Assembly (NCBI GenBank): GCA_964469215.1
Contig: CAYXYB010000009.1
Coordinates: 1 to 64,000 of the forward strand
Direction of reading: 5' to 3'
Length of the DNA: 64,000 bases
Source of the DNA: SKPS01 sp964469215
GTDB lineage: Bacteria > Bacteroidota > Bacteroidia > Bacteroidales > SKPS01
The position numbers and the translations under genes are program-made. How positions within the stretch are numbered: the stretch's first letter is position 1; each line of letters begins with the position of its first letter. A model generated the notes under the pieces. The model saw only the letters and a program-made list of their open reading frames with translations, had not been told where the DNA came from and did no database searches. This document shows, one piece after another, positions 32,128 through 41,581 of the stretch.

Positions 32128-33956
32128 ATGTCTGCATTTCTCATCAGGTTACCGCTTTTCATGCGATTTTCAACCTCCTGGCGTTTCACTTCGCGGGTGA
32201 GGTATTTCTCAATCATAAGACTGGCGATAGGAGATGCCCAGGTTGAACCGTAACCGGAATTTTCTACAATAACTGCAATTGCTATTTTTGGATTCTCCAT
32301 GGGTGCAAATGCAATAAAAAGTGAGTGATTGGGGCCGTGAGGATTTTGTGCAGTCCCGGTTTTTCCGCATACTGAAATATTCTCAATATTGGCATTTCTG
32401 GCAGTGCCTGCCAGAACCACATCACGCATACCTATTACAATGGGGTTAAAATAATCCGGATTGATCGTTGTCTTATGCCTTGTCATCATAGGTTTGTTAA
32501 GGCTGTCAATACGGCCTATTGCCTTGACAATATGAGGGGTTATATAATATCCTTTATTTGCTACAATAGCTGCAATATTTGCCAGTTGAACCGGGGTGGT
32601 TAGTATCTCACCCTGTCCGATAGCAAGGGATATTATAGATAATGCTTTCCACCTGTTCTTACCATGGAAACGGTCGTAGTGTTCTGCAGTCGGAATATTC
32701 CCTTTATATCCGTATGGAAGATCGTTGTCGAATTTCGTACCTAGCCCGAGGCTGAGAGCATGCTTTCTCCAAACCTCAAAACCTGCCCGGGTCGAAGGAT
32801 GATTGCTCTTTTCTATCATGTCTCTGAAAGCCCAGCAATAATAGCTGTTACATGAGTGCTGTATGGACTGTGACAGGTTTGTCGGCCCAGGATGGTTATG
32901 ACACCTGACTGTAAGGCTGCCTAAATGAAAACCACCTGCACAACCATACCTTGTCTCTTCCTTCAGAACACCCATCTGCTCACCTATAAGTGCATTCACA
33001 ATTTTAAACGTTGACCCCGGTGGATACTGAGCTTGCAAAGCCCTGTTCATCAATGGCTTATTCCTGTCGTTCAGCAGAAGGTTATAATTGCCCGCTCTCT
33101 GACGACCACTCAGCAGGTTGGGATTATAGCCAGGACTGGTCACCAATGCCAATATCTCTCCGCTTGAAGGCTCCAGAGCAACTATACTTCCTATCTTGTT
33201 TTGCATCAGCAACTCACCATATTCCTGCAATTCTGCATCCAGGGTTATATATAGATCCCTTCCCGAAATAGCTTCTATATCCTCCCTTCCTCCCAGATAA
33301 GGGCCCTGATTCCTGTTGAATTTGTCCTTAAGTATCTTCCTTACCCCTTTCTCTCCCCTGAGTATCTCTTCATATGACTTCTCAATACCACTTATACCTA
33401 TATAGTCACCGGGTAAATAATAGCTGTCCTGCTCTACCATACGTTGATTTACCTCCCCGATATATCCCAGAGTATGTGCTGCAATTGGTAACGGATACCT
33501 CCGCAAAGTGCGCTCCTGAATGTAAAAACCCGGAAAACGGAAATGTATCTCGGTAAACATTCCAATCCTTTCAGGAGGTATTTGCTTCTCAAGGATAAAC
33601 CTGTTCACCCTCAGATATGGATCCCTCATGTTTTCAGCAATCCTCTCTTTCACAACCACGGGATCAATGTCAAGAATGCTGCATAATAATAAAGTATCAA
33701 AAGGCTGTACCTCACTCGCAATCACCATCAGGTCAAATACCGGTTCGTTTATTACCAGCTCCTGACCGTATCGGTCACGGATTATTCCCCTTGCCGGAAT
33801 TACAATCTGCTCACGTATAGATATTACCGCTGATGACCTCTTGTACTTGTCGTTCAGTACCTGTATCGACAACAGCCTGGCAATCAACGCTAACCAACCA
33901 AGAATGAAAAGCACCCTGAAAAATTGTTGTCGTTTAAGGTATATATCTTTCTTCAC
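32124..33956 (-). CDS. mrdA: Penicillin-binding protein 2
   Basis: This 610-residue membrane-anchored DD-transpeptidase cross-links peptidoglycan during rod elongation with RodA. A transmembrane helix sits near residues 11-30, the pedestal domain follows, and the penicillin-binding domain carries Ser315-x-x-Lys318 (GSTFKIV), Ser-x-Asn (HSCNSYYC) and the KTG box (CGKTGTAQ). The start is GTG at 33956, 26 bases after a -7 box. In many Bacteroidota mreB, mreC and mreD directly precede this gene; here the next gene upstream is an unrelated lipoprotein, so mrdA-rodA has been split from them or they lie elsewhere. Confidence 0.95.
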   Translation of the reverse strand: MKKDIYLKRQQFFRVLFILGWLALIARLLSIQVLNDKYKRSSAVISIREQIVIPARGIIRDRYGQELVINEPVFDLMVIASEVQPFDTLLLCSILDIDPVVVKERIAENMRDPYLRVNRFILEKQIPPERIGMFTEIHFRFPGFYIQERTLRRYPLPIAAHTLGYIGEVNQRMVEQDSYYLPGDYIGISGIEKSYEEILRGEKGVRKILKDKFNRNQGPYLGGREDIEAISGRDLYITLDAELQEYGELLMQNKIGSIVALEPSSGEILALVTSPGYNPNLLSGRQRAGNYNLLLNDRNKPLMNRALQAQYPPGSTFKIVNALIGEQMGVLKEETRYGCAGGFHLGSLTVRCHNHPGPTNLSQSIQHSCNSYYCWAFRDMIEKSNHPSTRAGFEVWRKHALSLGLGTKFDNDLPYGYKGNIPTAEHYDRFHGKNRWKALSIISLAIGQGEILTTPVQLANIAAIVANKGYYITPHIVKAIGRIDSLNKPMMTRHKTTINPDYFNPIVIGMRDVVLAGTARNANIENISVCGKTGTAQNPHGPNHSLFIAFAPMENPKIAIAVIVENSGYGSTWASPIASLMIEKYLTREVKRQEVENRMKSGNLMRNADI

Positions 33957-33981
33957 TCCGTTAACCAGATTTTTTTCAGAG

Positions 33982-33989
33982 CAAAGTTA
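33982..33989 (-). promoter_or_regulatory. -7 box TAACTTTG for mrdA-rodA
   Basis: TAACTTTGC on the minus strand fits TAnnTTTG and lies 25 bases before the GTG start of mrdA. Confidence 0.5.
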
Positions 33990-34097
33990 ATGCTCTTAAC
34001 CAGAATAATTAATACTCCTTTTATTTTATACCCCTCAAATGGTTAACAATTGAGAGGATACAGATTCTCAAAACGCCAGGCTGGATTTATCAGATAA

Positions 34098-34625
34098 TTA
34101 TTTCACATAGATATCAGGAGTCCGAACAATATTGCTCTTGTTGAAAGCCCTGTCAGTAATCCACGTCTCGATCATTATGGTGTCTGATTCAAGAAATGGC
34201 TTCATTATCAACATGTCGAACCTGTATTCAATCTCTCCCTTTATCGCTTTGCTGTTGCCGTTGAATTCTATCCTGGGTATACGGCTGTGAAAGTTAAATG
34301 AGGTGTCGGGAAAAACAACCGGAACATACTTTCCGTTTTGAACCGTATATAGGTATATGAAAAAATTGTGATAGTTACCTCCGCCATAATTGAAAGGTGG
34401 TAAGGTGTCTGCCTGACCTAATCCGATATCACCGTCACCATCAGTAAATTCCAGAACAAGAATGCCCTGCTCAACAATACCCTCAGTTTCCTCAACAAAA
34501 ATAAAATCCACAAACTTCAAAACAGGTTCCATTGGATACTCGTGGTCACTCCGGCAACCCTGAAAATAAATTATAATAAAGGGAAATATTAATGCTGCCA
34601 ATGCTTTTAATTTTATTCCGGTCAT
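34098..34625 (-). CDS. Lipoprotein of unknown function
   Basis: This 175-residue protein has a lipoprotein signal (FIIIYFQGC, Cys near 24). The mature part is beta-rich, with the acidic loop LEFTDGDGDIGLG, which resembles calcium-binding repeats, and an FNFHSRIPRIEF segment. Related proteins are frequent in Bacteroidales but have no assigned function. The ATG at 34625 is preferred over an in-frame TTG six codons upstream because it leads straight into the signal. It is divergent from the LuxE-like gene and 141 bases from mrdA. Confidence 0.6.
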   Translation of the reverse strand: MTGIKLKALAALIFPFIIIYFQGCRSDHEYPMEPVLKFVDFIFVEETEGIVEQGILVLEFTDGDGDIGLGQADTLPPFNYGGGNYHNFFIYLYTVQNGKYVPVVFPDTSFNFHSRIPRIEFNGNSKAIKGEIEYRFDMLIMKPFLESDTIMIETWITDRAFNKSNIVRTPDIYVK

Positions 34626-34733
34626 ATCCCTTTTTGTAATCAAACGGAAATATTGTTAAGTTTGTTTTGATTTACCGGGCTAAATTACAAAATGTAAATG
34701 ATACGGTCAGTCTGAAATCTGTTGATAAAAATT

Positions 34734-35741
34734 ATGAATGATACTCACCTCAGGAAAAGGATATTCGTATTGCAGAACTACAGCGAATTTGTTGAGGCAG
34801 CAATGGAGACATTCCTGTTTCAGTATCACAACAACCCTGTATACAAAAAATTTGCATCACTTCTTAACTTAACACCCGGTAACGTTGATGCTGTTGACAG
34901 GATTCCTTTCCTCCCTGCCGGTTTTTTTAGAAACCATTCAATCATTACAGGTAGTTTTTATCCTGATTCATCCTTAACTTTCTTCAGCAGTGGCACAACT
35001 AAAAGCAACCCTGCCATACATATCATAACCAGACCTTCATTATACATAGAGAGTTTCATTTCAGGTTTTGAAAGTGTTTTTGGCTCTTTATCACAGTATA
35101 ACATCTTTGCATTGCTTCCGGGATACCTCGAACGCAGTAATTCCTCACTCGTATTTATGGTTGATAACCTGATTAAGGCAGGGAAATCGGATAAGGGAGG
35201 CTTCTATATCAATGATTACGAAGGATTATACTCCGGTCTGATTGAATCTGTTTCATCATCTCAAAGGAAAACCATTCTGGTTGGGGTTACATTTGCCCTG
35301 ATCGGGTTTATGAGGATGTTAAGAGATCCATTGCCCGAAATAATTCTTGTAGAAACCGGGGGGATGAAAGGACATGGAAAAGAAATGATCAGGGAGGAAC
35401 TTTACCAAATCCTCAGGAAAGGATATGGCGTTGAGCACATCAGTTCAGAATACGGTATGACTGAACTATGTTCCCAGGCATGGTCGAAGGATAACGGGGT
35501 GTTTAATACCCCTCCCTGGATGAAGGTGTTGATTCGCGACCTCAACGATCCTTTCCGGATACTCCCTCCCGGTAAAAGGGGTGGAATTAATATTATTGAT
35601 CTGGCAAACCTTTATAGCTGTTCATTCATTGCTACTGATGATATTGGCATAATGAATCAGGATGGAAGCTTTGAGGTTCTTGGCAGAGTTGACGGCAGCG
35701 AACAAAGAGGGTGTAACCTGCTTACGGTCCCAATGAACTGA
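34734..35741 (+). CDS. LuxE/PaaK-like acyl-protein synthetase
   Basis: This 335-residue protein resembles LuxE, the acyl-protein synthetase of luminous bacteria, which activates a fatty acid with ATP and passes it to a partner. The P-loop-like FFSSGTTKSNPAIH motif, LLPGYLERSNSSL, VETGGMKGHGKEM, SSEYGMTELCSQAW and the final IATDDIGIMN hinge region all fit this ANL-superfamily branch. No luciferase or reductase partner genes are present; in Bacteroidota this gene type often sits with lipid or polysaccharide loci. It is the second ANL-type enzyme in the window besides the GH3-family gene. ATG 34734 is chosen over an upstream TTG. Confidence 0.75.
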   Translation: MNDTHLRKRIFVLQNYSEFVEAAMETFLFQYHNNPVYKKFASLLNLTPGNVDAVDRIPFLPAGFFRNHSIITGSFYPDSSLTFFSSGTTKSNPAIHIITRPSLYIESFISGFESVFGSLSQYNIFALLPGYLERSNSSLVFMVDNLIKAGKSDKGGFYINDYEGLYSGLIESVSSSQRKTILVGVTFALIGFMRMLRDPLPEIILVETGGMKGHGKEMIREELYQILRKGYGVEHISSEYGMTELCSQAWSKDNGVFNTPPWMKVLIRDLNDPFRILPPGKRGGINIIDLANLYSCSFIATDDIGIMNQDGSFEVLGRVDGSEQRGCNLLTVPMN

Positions 35742-35778
35742 AACCTGAATTCTGCTATCCTTGCCTTGTTTTCAAAAA

Positions 35779-35810
35779 GTGTGAAAGTGTGAAAGTTTTG
35801 TTTATTTTTG
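35779..35810 (+). promoter_or_regulatory. cysCDN promoter with tandem GTGTGAAA repeat and -7 box
   Basis: GTGTGAAA occurs twice head to tail (35779-35786, 35787-35794), directly upstream of the -7 box TATTTTTG (35803-35810). The repeat occupies the place of the -33 element, so it could bind an activator. The cysC ATG is 110 bases on. Confidence 0.45.
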
Positions 35811-35920
35811 CTGAAAATAAACAAATTCTATAGAGTTAGTAGTGTTAAGTGATGTATAAGCAAATAATTCCCATTGATTATTATTGCATTGTATGATCAT
35901 AACACCGAAAAGGAAATCAA

Positions 35921-36553
35921 ATGATCCATATACAGAAGAACGACAACATTTTTACCGATTTCAACGACTTCATCCGCAGAAACAGAAGGAGGTTTCTTGT
36001 GAAGCAAAATCCCAAGGCTATCTGGATGACAGGATTATCGGGTGCCGGAAAAACCACATTAAGTGAGTACATTCAGAAGGAATTGAGGAAAAGGGGGTAT
36101 TTTGTAAAAGTCTTTGATGGTGATATTGTGCGTACCGGGTTATGTAAGGATTTGGGTTTCAGCATTGAAGACAGGATAGAAAACATACGTAGGATTGCCG
36201 AGCTCACGAAAATATTTCTCGACAGCGGCATAATAGTGATTTGCAGTTTTATAACACCAACCAAAGAGATGCGTGACCTGGCAAGGTCTATAATCGGTGA
36301 AGACAGGTTCATTGAGGCCTACATCAATGCACCGCTCGAGATTTGTGAGAAACGGGATGTGAAGGGATTATATGCCAAAGCACGGCAAGGGCTAATAACC
36401 AACTTTACCGGTATCGACAGTGTGTTTGAACCTCCTGTAAAGGCAACCATTGAAGTAAGAACCGATCTGTGGTCTGTTGACAAAACTGCCAGATACATGT
36501 TAAGGCGTATTATCCCGAAAATTAAATACAGGAGAATTACCATTTACATTTAA
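35921..36553 (+). CDS. cysC: Adenylylsulfate (APS) kinase
   Basis: This 210-residue kinase phosphorylates adenylylsulfate to PAPS. It has the Walker A motif GLSGAGKTTLSEYIQ, FDGDIVRTGLCKDLGFS, the RRIAELTKIFLDSG helix, SFITPTKEMRDLAR and the KGLYAKARQG lid, all as in CysC. The first 30 residues (HIQKNDNIFTDFNDFIRRN) and the basic C terminus are slightly longer than the core. It is the first gene of cysC-cysD-cysN, whose combined product is PAPS made from sulfate. No PAPS reductase or sulfite reductase gene is near, so PAPS may serve sulfotransferases rather than cysteine synthesis. Confidence 0.92.
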   Translation: MIHIQKNDNIFTDFNDFIRRNRRRFLVKQNPKAIWMTGLSGAGKTTLSEYIQKELRKRGYFVKVFDGDIVRTGLCKDLGFSIEDRIENIRRIAELTKIFLDSGIIVICSFITPTKEMRDLARSIIGEDRFIEAYINAPLEICEKRDVKGLYAKARQGLITNFTGIDSVFEPPVKATIEVRTDLWSVDKTARYMLRRIIPKIKYRRITIYI

Positions 36554-36568
36554 CAGTATTTTGAAAAA

Positions 36569-37477
36569 ATGATTGCAAACTATATTCTCAACCATTTAAA
36601 GATACTTGAAGCTGAATCTATCTTTGTGATCAGGGAGGTAGCAGCCCAATTCGAAAGGCCGGTTCTTCTTTTCAGTGGGGGTAAGGATTCTATCGTCTTG
36701 ACACATCTGGCCAGTAAAGCATTTTGGCCGGCAAGGATTCCCTTTCCTCTTCTTCACATAGATACAGGACACAACTTCGAGGAGACAATCCTCTTTCGTG
36801 ATAATCTGGTAAAAGAGCTTGGTGTAAAACTGATTGTTGGTTACGTACAGGATACCATTGACAGCGGGAGAGTTGTCGAAGAGACTGGTCCAGGTTCAAG
36901 CAGGAATGTTCTCCAAACAACAACTCTGCTTGACACTATTGAAGCCTTTAGGTTTGATGCTGCCCTGGGTGGTGCACGCAGGGATGAAGAGAAGGCACGT
37001 GCCAAGGAGCGTTTCTTTTCTCACCGCGATGAATTCGGACAGTGGGATCCCAAAAATCAACGTCCTGAACTATGGAATCTGTTTAACGGAAAGAAGAGAT
37101 TAACCGAGCACTTCAGAGTTTTCCCCCTGAGCAACTGGACTGAAATGGATATCTGGCAGTACATTTATATGGATCAGATTCACATTCCTGAAATTTATTA
37201 TACTCATGAGCGGGAGGTTTTTCACCGCGATGGTGTATGGCTTGCTGCAGCTCCTTTCATGGAACTCAGGGAGGGTGAGAAAACAGAGAAGCGAAGGGTG
37301 CGCTGTCGCACGATAGGTGACATAACCTGTACAGGTCTTACCATTTCTGAAGCCAATAACCTGGAGGAGATCATTGCAGAGATTGCAGCTACCAGAATCA
37401 CGGAGAGAGGGGGCAGAGCCGACGATAAAAGGTCTGAAGCTGCTATGGAAGACAGGAAAAAAGAGGGTTATTTTTAA
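36569..37477 (+). CDS. cysD: Sulfate adenylyltransferase subunit 2
   Basis: This 302-residue N-type ATP pyrophosphatase makes APS from sulfate and ATP together with CysN. It has the PP-loop LLFSGGKDSIVLTHLA, the LHIDTGHNF strand, GGARRDEEKARAKER and the C-terminal RVRCRTIGDITCTG segment. Length is typical. It lies 15 bases after cysC and 9 before cysN, so the three form one operon. Confidence 0.95.
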   Translation: MIANYILNHLKILEAESIFVIREVAAQFERPVLLFSGGKDSIVLTHLASKAFWPARIPFPLLHIDTGHNFEETILFRDNLVKELGVKLIVGYVQDTIDSGRVVEETGPGSSRNVLQTTTLLDTIEAFRFDAALGGARRDEEKARAKERFFSHRDEFGQWDPKNQRPELWNLFNGKKRLTEHFRVFPLSNWTEMDIWQYIYMDQIHIPEIYYTHEREVFHRDGVWLAAAPFMELREGEKTEKRRVRCRTIGDITCTGLTISEANNLEEIIAEIAATRITERGGRADDKRSEAAMEDRKKEGYF

Positions 37478-37486
37478 GATAGAACG

Positions 37487-38782
37487 ATGAACACTTTGGA
37501 AGATATAAAACGCACAAGTGTAAACAGTGGTTACCTCGACATGGAGTTGCTGAGGTTTACCACAGCCGGAAGTGTGGATGATGGTAAAAGCACCCTTATA
37601 GGGAGGCTGCTTTACGACAGCAAGTCCATTTTTGAAGATCAGCTCGAAGCTATCAAGCTGGCCAGTGAACGCCTGGGTGAAGATATAATGAACCTGGCAT
37701 TGCTTACTGACGGCTTAAGGGCTGAAAGGGAACAAGGTATTACCATTGATGTTGCATACAGGTATTTTGCTACTCCCAGAAGAAAATTCATAATTGCCGA
37801 TACACCAGGGCACATTCAATATACCCGTAACATGGTTACCGGTGCTTCATCGGCTAACCTTGCAATAATACTTATTGATGCAAGAAAAGGAGTTGTTGAG
37901 CAAACCAAAAGGCATAGTTTTATTGCATCGCTGCTTGGCATTCCGCATATAGCTCTTTGCATCAACAAAATGGACCTCGTTGGTTACAGCATGGATGTTT
38001 ACGAAAACATCATGCGCGATTTCCGGAATTTTGCGTCAAGACTTGATGTTAAGGATATCAGATTTATTCCAATCTCAGCCCTGAAAGGGGACAATGTTGT
38101 TGAAAGATCGTTGAATATGGACTGGTACCACGGGCCTACTCTGTTATATTATCTCGAGAATGTTCATATAAGCAGTGATGAAAATCTTGTTGATTGCCGT
38201 TTCCCGGTTCAATATGTTATCAGGCCGCAACGGGATGATTATCATGATTACCGTGCTTATGCCGGCAGGGTTGCCGGTGGTGTATTCAAGCCTGGTGACC
38301 GGATTATGGTTTTACCTTCGGGATTTATAAGCAGGATAAAATCCATCGACACTTATGACGGGCCTGTTCAGCATGCATTTCCACCTGTCTCGGTTGCAAT
38401 TACTCTTGAAGATGAGATTGATATTTCGCGGGGTGATATGATAGTAAGGGAAAACAATCAACCAACCGTGGGACAGGATCTTGACATCATGTTATGCTGG
38501 ATGAATGATAAACCTTTGCAGAACAATGGCAGGTATATAATCAGACATACCACCCGGGAGGCCAGATGCATCGTAAAAGAGGTGCTATACAAGGTTGACA
38601 TCAACAATCTCCATCGCATGGAGGATGACCTGAGCATTGGGTTGAATGACATCGGAAGGGTAAAGCTAAGAACAACGGTTCCATTTTTCTACGACAGCTA
38701 TAAGGAAAACCGGAATACAGGCAGTGTGATTCTTATAGAAGAAGGCACCAACAACACTGTTGGTGCCGGAATGATCATCTGA
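37487..38782 (+). CDS. cysN: Sulfate adenylyltransferase subunit 1 (GTPase)
   Basis: This 431-residue EF-Tu-like GTPase drives APS synthesis by CysD. It has G1 SVDDGKSTLIGRLLYD, switch region EREQGITIDVAYRYF, G3 DTPGH, G4 NKMD and two beta-barrel domains ending at VGAGMII. There is no fused APS kinase domain, which agrees with the separate cysC upstream. A hairpin follows the stop, between this gene and the convergent TonB gene. Confidence 0.95.
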   Translation: MNTLEDIKRTSVNSGYLDMELLRFTTAGSVDDGKSTLIGRLLYDSKSIFEDQLEAIKLASERLGEDIMNLALLTDGLRAEREQGITIDVAYRYFATPRRKFIIADTPGHIQYTRNMVTGASSANLAIILIDARKGVVEQTKRHSFIASLLGIPHIALCINKMDLVGYSMDVYENIMRDFRNFASRLDVKDIRFIPISALKGDNVVERSLNMDWYHGPTLLYYLENVHISSDENLVDCRFPVQYVIRPQRDDYHDYRAYAGRVAGGVFKPGDRIMVLPSGFISRIKSIDTYDGPVQHAFPPVSVAITLEDEIDISRGDMIVRENNQPTVGQDLDIMLCWMNDKPLQNNGRYIIRHTTREARCIVKEVLYKVDINNLHRMEDDLSIGLNDIGRVKLRTTVPFFYDSYKENRNTGSVILIEEGTNNTVGAGMII

Positions 38783-38784
38783 TG

Positions 38785-38803
38785 TTTTGATATTTAATCA
38801 AAA
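38785..38803. terminator. Bidirectional hairpin after cysN
   Basis: TTTTGAT (38785-38791) and ATCAAAA (38797-38803) form a 7-bp stem around ATTTA between convergent cysN and the TonB gene ending at 38814. The stem is A+T rich, so its strength is moderate. Confidence 0.4.
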
Positions 38804-38813
38804 ACACCTGGTT

Positions 38814-39497
38814 TTAGAAAAGCCTGAAATCTACAGGCAAAACAAACCATGAGGCAACCGGACGATTTCTCTGTTTGGCGGGATTCCATGCAGGCATCCT
38901 TTTAATCGCATCTATTGCTGCCTCTTCACATCCTCCACCCAGATTGCCCTGAGCTATTTCTGCATATCCGATTTTACCATCCTTTTCAACAACAAACCTC
39001 ACATGAACTACCCCCTGGATACCTGCTCTTCTGGCATCTTCCGGATATTGCAGGTTTTTTCCAAGCCATTCAAATAAAGCTTCTTCGCCACCAACAAAAC
39101 CGGCAAAAATATCCGGGAACGGCACGGGTGGGGGATCGGGTGGTTCTACTTCAGGCATATATGCCGGCGGAATATATGTGGGTGTTAGGTCTCCTGTCCT
39201 CCAACCCGTTTCAATAATAAGATCCGGGAGATCATCCGGAACATCTGTCCTGATATCCAGCCTTGTTACAGCTGGCCGATGCTGGATGGCTTCACGGGGT
39301 TTTTCAAGCTTTGTGGCAATGATAGTTTCATTGAACACTGTTTTCTTAAGGCCAACATCAATAGAAGGCACGGGTTTGTCGAACTGTTTAAGCTCAAAAG
39401 CGAAGAGGGCAAACGAAAGGGCTGTGATAAGACCGATCTGAACGAACAATGGCCGCTTTTTCTGCAGGTCGATCCGGGGATTCTTTTTACATTCCAT
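38814..39497 (-). CDS. TonB family energy transducer, copy 1
   Basis: This 227-residue protein has a basic N terminus, one transmembrane helix (LFVQIGLITALSFALFAFEL), a proline-rich spanner (YIPPAYMPEVEPPDPPPVPF) and a C-terminal TonB domain (YPEDARRAGIQGVVHVRFV, then GGGCEEAAIDAIKRMPAW). It should couple inner-membrane ExbB/ExbD to an outer-membrane receptor. It is a paralogue of the protein at 41659-42342: the first 45 residues and the C-terminal domain are closely similar, while the linker differs. A T9SS cargo gene lies between the two. ExbB and ExbD are not in the window. Confidence 0.9.
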   Translation of the reverse strand: MECKKNPRIDLQKKRPLFVQIGLITALSFALFAFELKQFDKPVPSIDVGLKKTVFNETIIATKLEKPREAIQHRPAVTRLDIRTDVPDDLPDLIIETGWRTGDLTPTYIPPAYMPEVEPPDPPPVPFPDIFAGFVGGEEALFEWLGKNLQYPEDARRAGIQGVVHVRFVVEKDGKIGYAEIAQGNLGGGCEEAAIDAIKRMPAWNPAKQRNRPVASWFVLPVDFRLF

Positions 39498-39586
39498 GAC
39501 TAAAGAATTTTAAGGGTGAAACAATGGGTTCCGGGACCAGGTAAAAGCAGCAACTGCCTGATAAATAACAACAATCAAGCCATAAA

Positions 39587-39616
39587 AAAACCCCGGATCG
39601 TTGAATCAGGGGTTTT
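39587..39616 (-). terminator. Terminator of the T9SS cargo gene
   Basis: AAAACCCC (39587-39594) pairs with GGGGTTTT (39609-39616). Read on the minus strand, the stem is followed by a run of Ts, right after the cargo gene that ends at 39638. Confidence 0.7.
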
Positions 39617-39637
39617 CTTTAGATGTGACAGTATTTT

Positions 39638-41512
39638 CTATCTGCGGATCATTTTTCCTGTGGCTTTTGTCTGACCGGCCTGAACCACATATACATACAT
39701 GCCACTGTTTAGGTTTGCTACATCCAGTTGCAGTCTGTTTTCACCTTCAGGCAGCCTGCCATATTCAACAGCGTGTATCTTCTGGCCGGCAATATTGAAA
39801 ACTTCAACATTGACATCTGCAGCACTTCCAAGGTTAATGCGTATATTGGTGATATCTGAAGCCGGGTTGGGGAAGCTACCGATAATGCTGAGTGGTGCAC
39901 CCTGTACCACCTCTTTTACACCAACTGTTGGTCCATAACCAATTCCGGGAAGGAAATAATGTTCAACAGGATCAGCCGGACCGACACCAAGTTTTGCAAA
40001 TGTAACAGGGATAAGTACGTTACCGGCAAACTCAAGGGTAATGTCAGAAACATAGTGGAAATAGCACACACCATCGTTGACCGTTCCGGTAGTAAAATTT
40101 GTAATCGGATAGACAATGTTGTTCGTAAGGTCTTTGCCCCATACGTTAATATCGGGTGCCAGAACATTGGTGAAGAACGCTGTGTCAGAATCGGCCCAGA
40201 CGGCAAATATTTTGGTGCCATCGGCAGTTCGCGACATCTGCACACGATGATCCCAGCCTACAGCGTCAGCACCTGTGCCGAATCCCGATTCTGCGGCTAA
40301 AACAGTAAGGGTATTGATAGTTCCGATGTGTTCAACTTCCCAGCCGGTTGATGTTGTATAATAATGATACAACTCCTTGGGTTCATATTTAAAGGTATAA
40401 CCCAGAGAGTCGGGGTTTATTGAGTATGCTCCTGTTATAACTCCCACCATGTGCAGGTTGCCATTGTTGTCCACAACGGCTTCACACTCGCTGCTGAAGA
40501 AGGGTCTTTGTAATGTAGAGTCATATAAGGTACCCCAAATATTGGCCTGCAGCACAGTGCTGTTTGCAAAATCATAGAACGGAAGCTTGGTCCAGGTAGC
40601 ACCTAAATCAACACTCTTTAAAACAACCGGTTGATATGATGTGTTAGGGTTGGCACTGTCAATACCGATAAAATATACATACCCGACACTGCCATCAGGT
40701 GACCAGGCAGTATTCCAGCTTGATATCTCATCAGACATATCCTGCGCGGGGTTTGCCATCTTGTTATAGATTTTTACACGATTCCAGTCGAAGTTGTTGT
40801 TGGTTGGGTTAAATGTACCAGTATTCATCACAGCATATTCATAAATGAAAGGGGGTCCGGTCGTGTATTTATCACCAAGTACATGAATTTTTCCTGATCC
40901 CGGGGCTGCCATACCATAGCGTGGAAAATCCTGAGCAAAAACTGAATAGTTTTCATAGACAACATTTTGCGAAGTACTGTCGAGCTTAACACTGCCCCAG
41001 AAATTTTCCATCCAGCCGCTGCCATCGGTGGTTGGACCACTAACTACAGCATAGGCATTTTCAATGTTGGTGTTTCCTGTGGGATTGTAGATCACACCTG
41101 AAGGGTAACGGTTACCTTTACCATCGTTGGTGGCAAGTATGTTCTTCCAGGAATAACCGTAGGTTTGAGAACAGGAAACAACAATGCTCCCTGAACCTAC
41201 ACCCATTCCGGTTCCTGCATCACCTCTTGCTGTAAACATGATAGCATTAAGATCCTGATTAGCGGTAAGGCATGTGGTCTCCGAAACAAGCAGTGTGTAA
41301 ATGTTAGAAGAGGTATGTATGCCTATCTTGGATGATGATTTTGAAGGCATCTTAACCACCGGTTTTGTGACCACATCAACAGTGCGGTCAAGTACCTGTT
41401 TTGTGAAGATTTTGTTCTTAGCCAACTCAGGCTCAGTGTTTACGGGTGCCTGGGCAAACATCGCCCCGCACCACATTGCTAAAATTAAAAGTACTGTTTT
41501 TTTCATTTTCAT
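39638..41512 (-). CDS. Secreted protein with T9SS sorting domain, function unknown
   Basis: This 624-residue protein has a signal peptide (KKTVLLILAMWCGAMFAQA) and ends in a type A T9SS sorting domain (GSFPNPASDITNIRIN, then NLNSGMYVYVV). The body (about 60-540) is rich in Trp, Tyr, Asp and Gly and contains repeated strand-turn units such as SWNTAWSPDGSVGYVYF and VWADSDTAFF, which suggests a beta-propeller of the sialidase/Asp-box kind without clear catalytic residues. It would be secreted and attached to the cell surface. ATG at 41512 is chosen because it leads directly into the signal peptide. It sits between two tonB paralogues with its own terminator. Confidence 0.75.
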   Translation of the reverse strand: MKMKKTVLLILAMWCGAMFAQAPVNTEPELAKNKIFTKQVLDRTVDVVTKPVVKMPSKSSSKIGIHTSSNIYTLLVSETTCLTANQDLNAIMFTARGDAGTGMGVGSGSIVVSCSQTYGYSWKNILATNDGKGNRYPSGVIYNPTGNTNIENAYAVVSGPTTDGSGWMENFWGSVKLDSTSQNVVYENYSVFAQDFPRYGMAAPGSGKIHVLGDKYTTGPPFIYEYAVMNTGTFNPTNNNFDWNRVKIYNKMANPAQDMSDEISSWNTAWSPDGSVGYVYFIGIDSANPNTSYQPVVLKSVDLGATWTKLPFYDFANSTVLQANIWGTLYDSTLQRPFFSSECEAVVDNNGNLHMVGVITGAYSINPDSLGYTFKYEPKELYHYYTTSTGWEVEHIGTINTLTVLAAESGFGTGADAVGWDHRVQMSRTADGTKIFAVWADSDTAFFTNVLAPDINVWGKDLTNNIVYPITNFTTGTVNDGVCYFHYVSDITLEFAGNVLIPVTFAKLGVGPADPVEHYFLPGIGYGPTVGVKEVVQGAPLSIIGSFPNPASDITNIRINLGSAADVNVEVFNIAGQKIHAVEYGRLPEGENRLQLDVANLNSGMYVYVVQAGQTKATGKMIRR

Positions 41513-41581
41513 ATGTATATTGGTTAGACAAAAAAGTTTCCATACAAATATATCAATAATATTGATTCTCAAAACAAATTT

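Noticed and set aside
34734..35741. Bacterial luciferase (lux) locus
   Set aside because: A LuxE-like protein alone is present; luxA, luxB, luxC and luxD are absent, and such proteins occur in many non-luminous Bacteroidota.
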